Source of the DNA: an uncultured Paracoccaceae bacterium | GTDB taxonomy: Bacteria > Pseudomonadota > Alphaproteobacteria > Rhodobacterales > Rhodobacteraceae | Direction of reading: 5' to 3' | DNA length: 56,450 bases | Assembly (NCBI GenBank): GCA_947503965.1 | Contig: CANNFU010000015.1 | Coordinates: 1 to 56,450 of the forward strand | Shown here: in pieces, positions 42,272 through 49,710 of the stretch | How positions within the stretch are numbered: the first letter of the stretch is position 1 | How the letters are laid out: each line of letters opens with the position of its first letter | Notes under the pieces: model-generated | What the model saw: the letters and a program-made list of their open reading frames with translations, nothing else | Databases searched by the model: none | Told to the model about the DNA's origin: nothing | Program-made: the position numbers and the translations under genes

Positions 42272-42344
42272 GCAGCGAAAGTCCGGAAAGCGGGATGCGG
42301 TTGCAGAATAGAGACAGCGCGTTGGATGTCGGGTTTGGGCCGCT
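42272..42344. repeat. Dispersed intergenic repeat, copy at 42.3 kb
   Basis: GCAGCGAAAGTCCGGAAAGC followed by GGGATGC is a one- or two-base variant of the core at 26.2 and 35.7 kb, and GGTTTGGGCCGCTTCATTCG gives the second motif. It lies just downstream of the beta-lactamase stop. Confidence 0.65.
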
Positions 42345-43178
42345 TCATTCGCAGTCAAAGGCCCCGATGTCTTGGAGAACACGGTACGTGACTGCCTTTC
42401 GCTTTGAGAGATATGTTGTGTCTGGCATATCCATGTTCAGAGCAAAGACATAATTATCGCTCGCGCATTCCAGCTCCAGCCAGCCGACGAACCATCCGAT
42501 GTCCATATCCGTTTTGCTGTACCACCAACCGGTCTTGGAACGCATGGTCCAATCTGGATGGAAATCGCTTACCATGATGCTCCTGGCCGCCGCATAGGTG
42601 GTTTTAGACAGTGGCAACCGTTCCAGGGCAAGTTTCGACAGGAACGCAACTTGTTCCTGCGCCGAGATTGAAAGTGTTCCGTCCAGCCAATAGGTGGTGA
42701 GCTGGTCGATGGTGCCGACATCTGCATTTCCGTACTGGAAGCTCTTCAACCCGTGCGCCATCACAGCCTGTCCCCCGGCTCGGACAATCTCCTGATAGAC
42801 CCAAACCACCGAGTATTGGAACGCGGATTCGAGTGAATGGTCCTGGTTCCATGCGCGGTTACTTCGTGGAACACTGTCCCACTGAAACACAGTTTCGGGC
42901 GTCGCCAATCCATTTTCCAGCGCAATCAAGCTGTGTGGGATCTTGGACGTGGAGGCTGGCGAAAATTGCTGTTGGGCGCGGACAGGATTTGCGACCCAAA
43001 GCTGGCCATCAGACAGGCGTTTGATCACAATCGTCGTGCTTTCAATCTCGCCGCCTCCGGCAGTTACATTGAGCTCGACATCTACTGCATCGGCTGCGAG
43101 CGGCGACGACAGCGCAATGGCAAGCCATCCGGCGGCATAAAGGCCCAGAAAAATAGCGGCCTTCAATTGGACTTTCAT
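42345..43178 (-). CDS. Class D (OXA-type) beta-lactamase
   Basis: A 277-residue serine beta-lactamase with all class D motifs: Ser76-Thr-Ser-Lys79 (ASTSKIPHSL), Ser123-Val-Val (QYSVVW), Tyr149-Gly-Asn (FQYGNADVG) and Lys215-Thr-Gly (RSKTGWW). The length is normal when started at ATG 43178; the open frame upstream has no family similarity. The N-terminal hydrophobic segment (AAIFLGLYAAGWLAIAL) is the signal peptide. Hydrolyses beta-lactams by an acyl-enzyme, with carboxylated Lys79 as base. No gene cassette site or integron is nearby, so it looks like an environmental OXA. Spectrum cannot be read from sequence by eye. Confidence 0.93.
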   Translation of the reverse strand: MKVQLKAAIFLGLYAAGWLAIALSSPLAADAVDVELNVTAGGGEIESTTIVIKRLSDGQLWVANPVRAQQQFSPASTSKIPHSLIALENGLATPETVFQWDSVPRSNRAWNQDHSLESAFQYSVVWVYQEIVRAGGQAVMAHGLKSFQYGNADVGTIDQLTTYWLDGTLSISAQEQVAFLSKLALERLPLSKTTYAAARSIMVSDFHPDWTMRSKTGWWYSKTDMDIGWFVGWLELECASDNYVFALNMDMPDTTYLSKRKAVTYRVLQDIGAFDCE

Positions 43179-43233
43179 GCTTCTGCGGCGGTCTGAGGCG
43201 GCCAAACTTAGTCCTTTCCAATTCACGCCCGGA

Positions 43234-43692
43234 TTATCCTTGGTGAGGCTTGCCTTGCCCTGTGTCGAGGTATTGTTTGAGGCTGCCCAGAAAAAACATA
43301 TCCCAGCCCGCCTCACAAACATCATAGCATAGCAAGTCGGGGGTGAGCCCTTGGTGCCGCATCTCAATTCTAGAGCCACCTTCTTGTTCGGTGATTTGCC
43401 ACAGCACCTTGGTGTTGAGCCACTCGGTTTCAATCTCTTTGGGTTGGCCCTCGTGGATGTGCAGGGCATCGACGCAGGTCCATTCGACATGTGTTGGTTG
43501 GTCAGTGCTGGTCAACTCGAACGTCCAATAGGACACGCCGGGTGGGAAGGTGAATTTAGCGCGGTCCCCGATGTTGTTCAGCGGCTGATCGGGTCGGGTC
43601 CACCAATGTGCGACACCCCTGGTTACCGCGTCGAATGCAGTGGAGGCGGATGCCTTGACGTCTATGGACTTTGTATAGCTTGGTGCGGTCAT
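43234..43692 (-). CDS. SRPBCC (AHSA1/START-like) domain protein
   Basis: A 152-residue protein of the SRPBCC hydrophobic-cavity fold. SIDVKASASTAFDAVTRGVA and VLWQITEQEGGSRIEMRHQG are typical strands. ATG at 43692 has AAGGAC upstream; the longer frame is not supported. It follows the broken GST gene closely in the same direction. Ligand unknown. Confidence 0.78.
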   Translation of the reverse strand: MTAPSYTKSIDVKASASTAFDAVTRGVAHWWTRPDQPLNNIGDRAKFTFPPGVSYWTFELTSTDQPTHVEWTCVDALHIHEGQPKEIETEWLNTKVLWQITEQEGGSRIEMRHQGLTPDLLCYDVCEAGWDMFFLGSLKQYLDTGQGKPHQG

Positions 43693-43703
43693 CTTGGTTG
43701 TCC

Positions 43704-44372
43704 TTAAGCAGCGTCGGCCCAATGGGGCGGAAAGGTTGCGGCGACATTTGGAAGGGTTTCGATCCGCCCAACCCAATCCGCGATATCAGGCGACACGGTC
43801 GCCAGGTCCGGCAAGTCAAGCGCTTGCATGATCGTTGGCTTCGTCTCCATGGCCCGTTGGATCAGTCGCACATGGGGAAAGGCCACAGCGTCAGCCGCCC
43901 CCGGGCGTCCACCGGACAGAAATGGGGTTTCGGCCAAGATGTCGGCTAGGTTCGCAAGTTCGGACCGAAGCCTTTCGCTGGCGATTTTCAGGTCGTCGGT
44001 CGCTTGATCCGCGCCTTAGAAAAAGATGGGCGACAGCACACCGCTTGTGGCATCTGGCAGATAGTCGAAAATCTCCATGGTGCGCTGCCAGATCATCGCT
44101 GCGTCCAGCGGTGTTTCCCCAAACAAGGGTTTGGCCGGGTATTCCCGATCCAGCCAAGCCAGGATCGCAACGGATTGGCTTAGGGTCGTGTCGCCGTTTT
44201 TCACGGTCGGTACGGTGCCGCGTGGATTGATGGCAAGGTAGGCGTCTGACTTGTGCTCTTTTTGTGCGGCGGACAGCAGGTGGACGTCATAATCGAGGCC
44301 CTTGAAGGCCATTCCAAGGGTCGCACGCCAGGGGCTGGGGGCACCGCTTACGGTCCAGATTTCCAGGGACAT
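43704..44372 (-). pseudogene. Glutathione S-transferase interrupted by one stop codon
   Basis: The thioredoxin-fold N-terminus (IWTVSGAPSPWRATLGMAF, NPRGTVPTVKNGDTTLSQSV) ends at TAA 44016-44018. In the same frame the C-terminal helical domain continues without a gap (ASERLRSELANLADILAETP, then FLSGGRPGAADAVAFPHVRL). A single base change thus divides an otherwise complete GST of about 220 residues. Start ATG 44372, with GGAGGA upstream. Divergent from an HxlR regulator. A sequencing error would give the same picture. Confidence 0.85.
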
Positions 44373-44453
44373 ACTCACATTCCTCCGTGGGTGGGTGTTT
44401 GCAGAGACATAGCCACCACGGTATGATCTGAAAAGTAGGCAGAATTTTTTGCT

Positions 44454-44475
44454 ATACTATCGAAAATGATACTAT
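44454..44475. promoter_or_regulatory. Repeated ATACTAT motif before the first hxlR gene
   Basis: ATACTAT occurs at 44454-44460 and 44469-44475. Together with the centre it forms an imperfect palindrome (ACTATC-GAAAAT-GATACT). It lies between the divergent GST and HxlR genes, where an HxlR dimer would be expected to bind. Confidence 0.4.
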
Positions 44476-44488
44476 TGAGGAAAACAAG

Positions 44489-44842
44489 ATGTCCGAGGCC
44501 CTTGCTGATGCCGTTCAACCGGCTGTTCCCGACCAAAGCACATGCCCCGCGCCACGGGTGATCGGGATGATCGGCGGCAAATGGAAGCTGCTTATTCTGC
44601 AGATTCTGATCTTTCAGGGCACCAAGCGTTTTGGCGAATTGCGCAAATCCATCGACGGCATCACTCAGACGATGCTGACCAACCAGCTTCGCGCGTTGGA
44701 AGCTGACGGGCTGGTCACCAGAAAGGTCTATTCCGAGGTGCCGCCCCGGGTTGAATACTCTGCCAGCGCAGATGGACTGGCGCTGGGCCCGGTGTTCACA
44801 TCGATGCACGACTGGTGGGTCAATCGGTCAGCTGGATCGTAA
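44489..44842 (+). CDS. HxlR-family regulator (1)
   Basis: A 117-residue winged-helix regulator. CPAPRVIGMIGGKWKLLIL, FGELRKSIDGITQTMLTNQL and LVTRKVYSEVPPRVEYSAS follow the HxlR pattern, including the N-terminal Cys that in some members senses thiol-reactive compounds. Divergent from the GST gene, consistent with electrophile response. Its 3' end overlaps the convergent second HxlR gene by 15 bases. Confidence 0.9.
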   Translation: MSEALADAVQPAVPDQSTCPAPRVIGMIGGKWKLLILQILIFQGTKRFGELRKSIDGITQTMLTNQLRALEADGLVTRKVYSEVPPRVEYSASADGLALGPVFTSMHDWWVNRSAGS

Positions 44843-45265
44843 CGCCTGATCGACGCGGTCAATCTCTGCTTCGTACCAAGCGATCGTTCCGGCAGGATCG
44901 TTGGAAAAGCTTTCCGCGAATGAGGCGGGCGCTTCGGTGACCTCGTCATACTGCGTCGCCCAAACCATCATCGACACCAAGGCGGGTAGAAAATCCTTGG
45001 ATTTTTGTGTCGGAAAATAGCAAACGCTGCTGGCTTTGCGAGGGTCGGCTTCGCGGGTCAGCATGCCCAGCGTTTCAAGCTTGGATAGTCGGTTCGCAAG
45101 GATGTTGGTCGAGATGCCTTCGGGCGAGGCAAGGAACTCGCGGTAAGTGCGCTTGCCGTGCAGCAGGACATCCCTCAGCAAAAGAAAGCACCACTTGTCG
45201 CCGACGATGCCAGCGGCATAGCGGGTGGGGCATCCGTTCCATTGAGGTTTTTCGTTCGAGTTCAT
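44828..45265 (-). CDS. HxlR-family regulator (2)
   Basis: A 145-residue regulator. GCPTRYAAGIVGDKWCFLLL holds the N-terminal Cys and a second Cys, and ISTNILANRLSKLETLGMLT is the recognition region. ATG at 45265 fits the family; the longer open frame runs through the operator region. Two identical-arm palindromes separate it from the divergent VOC gene, so it most likely represses that gene and itself. Confidence 0.88.
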   Translation of the reverse strand: MNSNEKPQWNGCPTRYAAGIVGDKWCFLLLRDVLLHGKRTYREFLASPEGISTNILANRLSKLETLGMLTREADPRKASSVCYFPTQKSKDFLPALVSMMVWATQYDEVTEAPASFAESFSNDPAGTIAWYEAEIDRVDQALRSS

Positions 45266-45291
45266 GATGCCGATATAGGCGACCGAAATGT

Positions 45292-45342
45292 ACTTGCAAT
45301 ATGCAAGTGGCCGAAGTATTAAATTACTTGCAAATTGCAAGT
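45292..45342. promoter_or_regulatory. Paired HxlR operators ACTTGCA-N3-TGCAAGT
   Basis: Perfect palindromes ACTTGCAATATGCAAGT (45292-45308) and ACTTGCAAATTGCAAGT (45326-45342) are 34 bases apart in the hxlR/VOC divergent region. The second ends 10 bases before the VOC start codon, over the ribosome binding site. Two dimers on the same face could bind cooperatively. Confidence 0.85.
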
Positions 45343-45352
45343 GGAGAGAAAA

Positions 45353-45703
45353 ATGCCTGCACCTTTCGTTTGGTACGACAACATGACGAACAAGCCGCAA
45401 GAAACGACCGTGTTCCTGCAATCGATGTTTGGATGGCAGCCCAAAGATATCGGCTCGATGACATTTCTGACCGAGCAAGGGGGCGACATGCCCTTCGCCG
45501 CCACTTGCAATGAGATGGACGGGATCACCGGCTGGGTGCCTTACTTTGAGGTTGATGATCTGGAGGCCGCGACAGGTCGCGCTCGCAAAAGCGGTGCCAG
45601 TATCATTGCCGAGAACGTCAGAGGCCCAGCAGGGGATGCAAGTTTCATCCGCGATCCCGGCGGCAGCCCAATGGCTCTTTGGAAGCGGGGCGAGGGGGCA
45701 TGA
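45353..45703 (+). CDS. VOC (glyoxalase/bleomycin-resistance fold) protein
   Basis: A 116-residue VOC protein. FVWYDNMTNKPQETTVFL, the second beta-alpha half WVPYFEVDDLEAATGRAR and the end DPGGSPMALWKR are typical of the glyoxalase-like family 27 type. ATG at 45353 follows GGAGAG. Stop overlaps the next start (ATGA). Regulated, by position, by the divergent HxlR protein. Confidence 0.87.
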   Translation: MPAPFVWYDNMTNKPQETTVFLQSMFGWQPKDIGSMTFLTEQGGDMPFAATCNEMDGITGWVPYFEVDDLEAATGRARKSGASIIAENVRGPAGDASFIRDPGGSPMALWKRGEGA

Positions 45704-46134
45704 GACCCGACATGTTGAAGCAACAGATCCTGGCTGCCGCTGCCTATCCTCTGATCGTTTTTCCCCTGGCCATCATTTGGCATTTGGTCCTGTTCAAAGA
45801 CAGGTACATGAGCTTCGGATATTTCGAAGGCGAGCCGAACATCGCTGTCGGTCTGGCGTCGATGGGTATCCAGGGTGCCGTGTTGGCAGCCATTTACCCT
45901 ATGTTTCGGTTCGGTCGCAGCGGTCTAAGGCGGGCAGTCACATTCGCAGCCTTGCTGGGGCTATTTTTCTGGACAAGCCATGTGCTGGCGCTGGTGGCCA
46001 AGCAAAACGTGCCGCAAGCAGGTACGTTCATCTTGATGGAGACACTCTATCTGTGTTTGCAGTTCGGCCTGTTCGCACTGGCCCTGGGCTTGATTTTTCG
46101 CGGGGCAGGGCGAACAACAGTCACGTCCGCCTGA
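45700..46134 (+). CDS. Small four-span membrane protein
   Basis: A 144-residue protein with about four spans (AYPLIVFPLAIIWHLVLF; VGLASMGIQGAVLAAIYPMF; TFAALLGLFFWTSHVLALV; LYLCLQFGLFALALGLIF). Translationally coupled to the VOC gene. Resembles small DUF1761-like proteins in layout, but I cannot confirm the family. Overlaps the convergent RibD-like gene by 14 bases. Confidence 0.65.
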   Translation: MRPDMLKQQILAAAAYPLIVFPLAIIWHLVLFKDRYMSFGYFEGEPNIAVGLASMGIQGAVLAAIYPMFRFGRSGLRRAVTFAALLGLFFWTSHVLALVAKQNVPQAGTFILMETLYLCLQFGLFALALGLIFRGAGRTTVTSA

Positions 46135-46699
46135 GACACTGATGAGTTACCCCTTCTCCAAGAGATTCAGTCCGTATCATAGCGTAGGCGCGTGGCAAAG
46201 CGGTGCCTTCGAACAGCCGCTTTCCCGTGCCGACGACAACGGGAAACGTCCAGATCCGAAACTCGTCGATCAGATCATGGGCTTGCAGTGTTTGGATTAA
46301 CGCAGAACTGCCATGGACTTGAAGCAGCGGCCCGTCTTGGTCCTTCAACTCTTGCACAGCTTCAGCCACGTCGCCGCTCAACGAGTGTGAGTTTTCCCAA
46401 CTCAATGGTGGCGTCTGCGAGGTGGCCACATACTTTCGCGCCGCATTTAACCGATCGCCAAGATCAGAACGCGGCGCGTTTGGCCAGTGTCCGGCAAAGA
46501 TGTCATAGGTCTTGCGCCCAAAAAGGATGTCGTAAGGTTCCGACATGGCGACGCGTTCAACATGCGGCATCACACCTTCCCAATAGGGGGCTGCCCATCC
46601 GCCTTGCGTAAAGCCGCCAGAGGGGTCTTCCTCGGGCATGCTGGGCGACTGCATCACCCCGTCCAGGGTCACAAAGGTGATAACCGCAAGTTCGCGCAT
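46121..46699 (-). CDS. RibD C-terminal/dihydrofolate-reductase-like protein
   Basis: A 192-residue protein of the YyaP/RibD_C family with a DHFR fold. AVITFVTLDGVMQSPSMPEE at the N-terminus, DILFGRKTYDIFAGHWP, and FPVVVGTGKRLFEGTALP are hallmark stretches. ATG at 46699 follows the upstream stop by one base (TAACATG). Physiological substrate unknown. Follows the ArsR-SRPBCC fusion gene and is probably co-transcribed. Confidence 0.85.
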   Translation of the reverse strand: MRELAVITFVTLDGVMQSPSMPEEDPSGGFTQGGWAAPYWEGVMPHVERVAMSEPYDILFGRKTYDIFAGHWPNAPRSDLGDRLNAARKYVATSQTPPLSWENSHSLSGDVAEAVQELKDQDGPLLQVHGSSALIQTLQAHDLIDEFRIWTFPVVVGTGKRLFEGTALPRAYAMIRTESLGEGVTHQCLRRT

Positions 46700-46700
46700 G

Positions 46701-47531
46701 TTATGACCGCTCATCGCCCAGCGACTGCGCAAAGGCTGCCAGCTTGTCGAAGGCCTGGTTCCAACCTCCAGCGCCAGCGGTGCCTTCGCCAACACCCACA
46801 TGGACCATGACCATGCGCGTTTTGCCGTCCACCTCACTGAGCTCGACGATAACCTCAGTGATGTCCGGGAAGGACTCCGGCATCCCCATCGACTGCGGTG
46901 AAATAATGGTGCCGTCGGCGTCGCACATACTTTCTGTATAGACGAGGCGACCAGGCGCGCTGACCTCTTTGTAGACGCCGGTGAACCACATTTCCATTGA
47001 TCGCTCTGGTGTTTGCATCGCCATGCCGACTTTGCGGGTTCCGCCTACTCTGACATCCATCTCGGCTGTCGGGACCGACATGCCGTTTGGGCCGTACCAT
47101 TGTTTGAACAAGACCGGATCGGTCCACAGTTTCCACACAAGATCGATTGGCGCATCAAATACCCTCTCGATCCGAACCCAGGTGTTCTCTTCGCTCATGT
47201 TTCGTTTTCCTTCATGTCCGCCAAAAAGAGTGTCCAACGTGTCAAAGCGTGCCTCCCAAATCGACCGATACCTCTCGGTCCAACTTGCGATTTCCTGAAT
47301 TGGCGCCGTTTCGAGTTTGCATAGCCGAAACTGGGCGTCCTTCTGTCGCGAAATCAGGCCGGCGCGTTCCAGCACCCGAATGTGTTTCGACACGGCAGGC
47401 AAGGTCATATCAAACGGCTCTGCCAAGGCGTTCACGCTGGCTGATCCTTGCGCAAGCTGTGCCAGAATTGCCCGGCGGGCCGGATGCGCAAGGGCGGAAA
47501 ACGCGGCGTCTAGTCGGTCATCTTTGGTCAT
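46701..47531 (-). CDS. ArsR-type HTH fused to an SRPBCC domain
   Basis: A 276-residue fusion. Residues 1-100 are an ArsR-like winged helix ([36 protein letters not shown]) without the metal-binding Cys motif. Residues about 112-276 are an AHSA1-type SRPBCC domain ([20 protein letters not shown]). In relatives these are commonly separate neighbouring genes; here a Met at the junction ([10 protein letters not shown]) shows where the second gene used to start. Ligand binding by the SRPBCC part could regulate DNA binding directly. Confidence 0.85.
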   Translation of the reverse strand: MTKDDRLDAAFSALAHPARRAILAQLAQGSASVNALAEPFDMTLPAVSKHIRVLERAGLISRQKDAQFRLCKLETAPIQEIASWTERYRSIWEARFDTLDTLFGGHEGKRNMSEENTWVRIERVFDAPIDLVWKLWTDPVLFKQWYGPNGMSVPTAEMDVRVGGTRKVGMAMQTPERSMEMWFTGVYKEVSAPGRLVYTESMCDADGTIISPQSMGMPESFPDITEVIVELSEVDGKTRMVMVHVGVGEGTAGAGGWNQAFDKLAAFAQSLGDERS

Positions 47532-47898
47532 AGGGTATTATTATACTAGTAAGTTAATTAAACAAGTGGTTTATTACGTTTCAATAGATGCGGCGACTGC
47601 CCGAACCTCCTTTCTAGAATTGTCAATTGACAGGAGATCTATGGCCAGCACGTCCAGGGGCAGGAGACGATCGCGTTTGACCCGACACTGGTCTATCAAT
47701 GTCTGCTATGCGGGTTGCGACTGCAGCATCACGAACGTGTTTGGGATGTCCGCAAAGGGCCGCAAGCGGTGTATGCGACCGCTCTGTTTGCTCAGGGTTT
47801 CAATGATCCATCCGAGCGTCGGCCACAAATCTCGACGCGCCATTCTGAAATCTGCAGCACCTCAATCACGAACGAACTCGCGAAGAACCACGGTGCTT
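47532..47898. other. Intergenic/rearranged region before the IS3 remnant
   Basis: An AT-rich stretch at 47535-47600 (TTAATTAA-containing, likely the arsR-type promoter), then about 270 bases with no supported gene. GCGGGTTGCGACTGCAGCA near 47717 resembles the tail of the dispersed repeat at 35.7 kb. Confidence 0.4.
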
Positions 47899-48774
47899 TC
47901 GCAGCCTTTGATACGCAAAGAGATGAAGGCTATCGCAGCCAAGCGGCGTCGGTTTGGCTATCGCCGAATTGGCGTGATGCTGGAACGTGAAGGGTACTTA
48001 ATGAACCACAAGAAGCTGTATCGGCTTTACACAGAGGAGAAGCTGGGCGTCAGACGACGACGTGGCCGTAAACGGGCGCGTGGATCGCGAACACCTATGC
48101 CAGAAGCGCTTAGGCCTGGAGAACGATGGTCTCTGGATTTCCTGTCGGACACGTTCAGCGCATCGCGTCGATTCCGCATTCTGGCCGTGAACGATGATTG
48201 CTGCCGCGAGAACCTGGGTTTGATGGCCGACACCAGCATCTCGGGTGCCCGTGTTGCGCGAGAGTTGGACGCGCTTGTCCGGCTCTATGGTAAACCGGTC
48301 AGCATCGTCAGTGACAATGGAACCGAGTTCATCAGCCGAGCGATCCTGAAGTGGGCCAACGACAACGGCGTCGAATGGCACTACATCGACCCGGGCAAGC
48401 CCCAGCAGAATGCCTTCATCGAGTCATTCAATGGCAGTTTGCGGGATGAACTTCTGAATGAGGATATTTTCGATAGTCTGTATGACGCCCGCCGAAAATT
48501 GGCGCTCTGGCGATACGACTACAACAACGCCAGACCTCACTCATCTCTCGGAAACCAAACGCCCGCAGAAGCGCGCCGGACGCTTGAGCAATTTGAGGGC
48601 TCCGCGCCCGGCGCGCTTGTCCAAACCGACGACGAAGAATATCAAAACCAGACCCGCAGACTCTCGTTACGAATGAGGGAGCCTCGGGGGGCAGGTCACC
48701 GACGACAGACCGAAAATGGTGGGTTTCGGCGAAATGGTCGTGAGTTGAACGTTTCTCAGAACCGGTCGTTTTGA
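47899..48774 (+). pseudogene. IS3-family transposase OrfB, 5'-truncated
   Basis: From about 47899 the frame matches IS407-type OrfB ([20 protein letters not shown]) and continues with the integrase core: first Asp in [11 protein letters not shown], second in [10 protein letters not shown], Glu in [15 protein letters not shown]. The orfA gene, the start of orfB and the left inverted repeat are missing; upstream sequence in the same open frame is unrelated. A different subgroup from the IS3 at 8531-9806. Inactive remnant. Confidence 0.85.
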
Positions 48775-48868
48775 TACTAGGAGCGAAGGCCCGAAGTGAC
48801 CGCGATGCGTAAATTCGACTACTTCCAGCAGCTGCGGTTGCAGCGAAAAGCGGGTTCGGCGGGCCGCA

Positions 48869-49021
48869 ATGTCAGTCGCATTCACCCTGATCGAGACCGC
48901 CAAGCTCAACAACATCGATCCCCAAGCTGGGCTCACATGGGTCATCGCCCAAATCGCCCATCACAAAATCACACGCCTCGACGAGTTGCTCCCGTGGCGT
49001 TACGCTGCGAAAGCAGCGTAA
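48869..49021 (+). pseudogene. IS66-family transposase C-terminal fragment
   Basis: Fifty codons (SVAFTLIETAKLNNIDPQAG, then IAHHKITRLDELLPWRY) match the conserved C-terminal tail of IS66 TnpC, ending in TAA at 49019. Nothing of the large N-terminal part is present. Joined directly to the IS3 remnant side, just upstream of the SLATT/SIR2 operon. Confidence 0.75.
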
Positions 49022-49205
49022 CAGGTAATAACCTGACCAAACAGGACGGCTTCAACGGACGGACACCATATTCTGACATGCACAGCGGTTCGAAAACGTG
49101 CGTAAGACCGCCTGGGTTGAGAACTCACTTTCAACTTATTTCCTAAAAAGTTTGAAAGCTGGATATCTGGTGATAAGCTAACCTGAGTTTAGTTGAGTAT
49201 TTATC

Positions 49206-49700
49206 ATGATTGCCGTGTCGTCTGACGAAATGAATTCAACGCAGTATTTAACCGATCTTTCTGAGAAATTGGAACGAAATCAAAGAGCGCATTATCGATC
49301 ATGCGAGCGGTGTGAGAGGATGAATTGGATATTGGGTGTGATAACAGTAATCGCATCTGTTGCCGCAGCAGCCCTGTTCCAAGCGCCTATTGACGCCCAA
49401 TGGTACGACTACACGACCATCGGGCTGCCGATGGTCGCAGCCACAACAAGCGGTATTCAAACGCTCTCACGCTATGATCTCAGGGCTGCGCAGCATCAAG
49501 CAGCTGCCGTAGATTATGGCGCATTGCTGCGGCACGTCCTGGCCCGAATTTCAGGGTCCTATTCCGAAATCGAAAACCGGGATGAGATAGAGGTGATCCG
49601 TCAAGAATATCACCGCATATCCAAATACGCACCGCTGACCTACTACAATAACCGGATCGTCGCGCAGGCCATGGCTGCGGACCGCGCCTCGACAGAATAG
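49206..49700 (+). CDS. SLATT-type (DUF4231-like) two-TM protein, putative membrane effector
   Basis: A 164-residue protein with a charged N-terminal helix (LSEKLERNQRAHYRSCERCE), two membrane spans (about residues 40-60, WILGVITVIASVAAAALF, and 70-87, TIGLPMVAATTSGIQTL) and a C-terminal helical cytoplasmic part. This is the layout of SLATT domains, predicted pore-forming effectors in nucleotide-linked and other bacterial conflict systems. First gene of a tight operon, 10 bases before the SIR2 gene. No strong ribosome binding site precedes ATG 49206; ATG 49230 is an alternative. Family assigned by topology and motif pattern. Confidence 0.72.
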   Translation: MIAVSSDEMNSTQYLTDLSEKLERNQRAHYRSCERCERMNWILGVITVIASVAAAALFQAPIDAQWYDYTTIGLPMVAATTSGIQTLSRYDLRAAQHQAAAVDYGALLRHVLARISGSYSEIENRDEIEVIRQEYHRISKYAPLTYYNNRIVAQAMAADRASTE

Positions 49701-49710
49701 GCGAGTTCGC

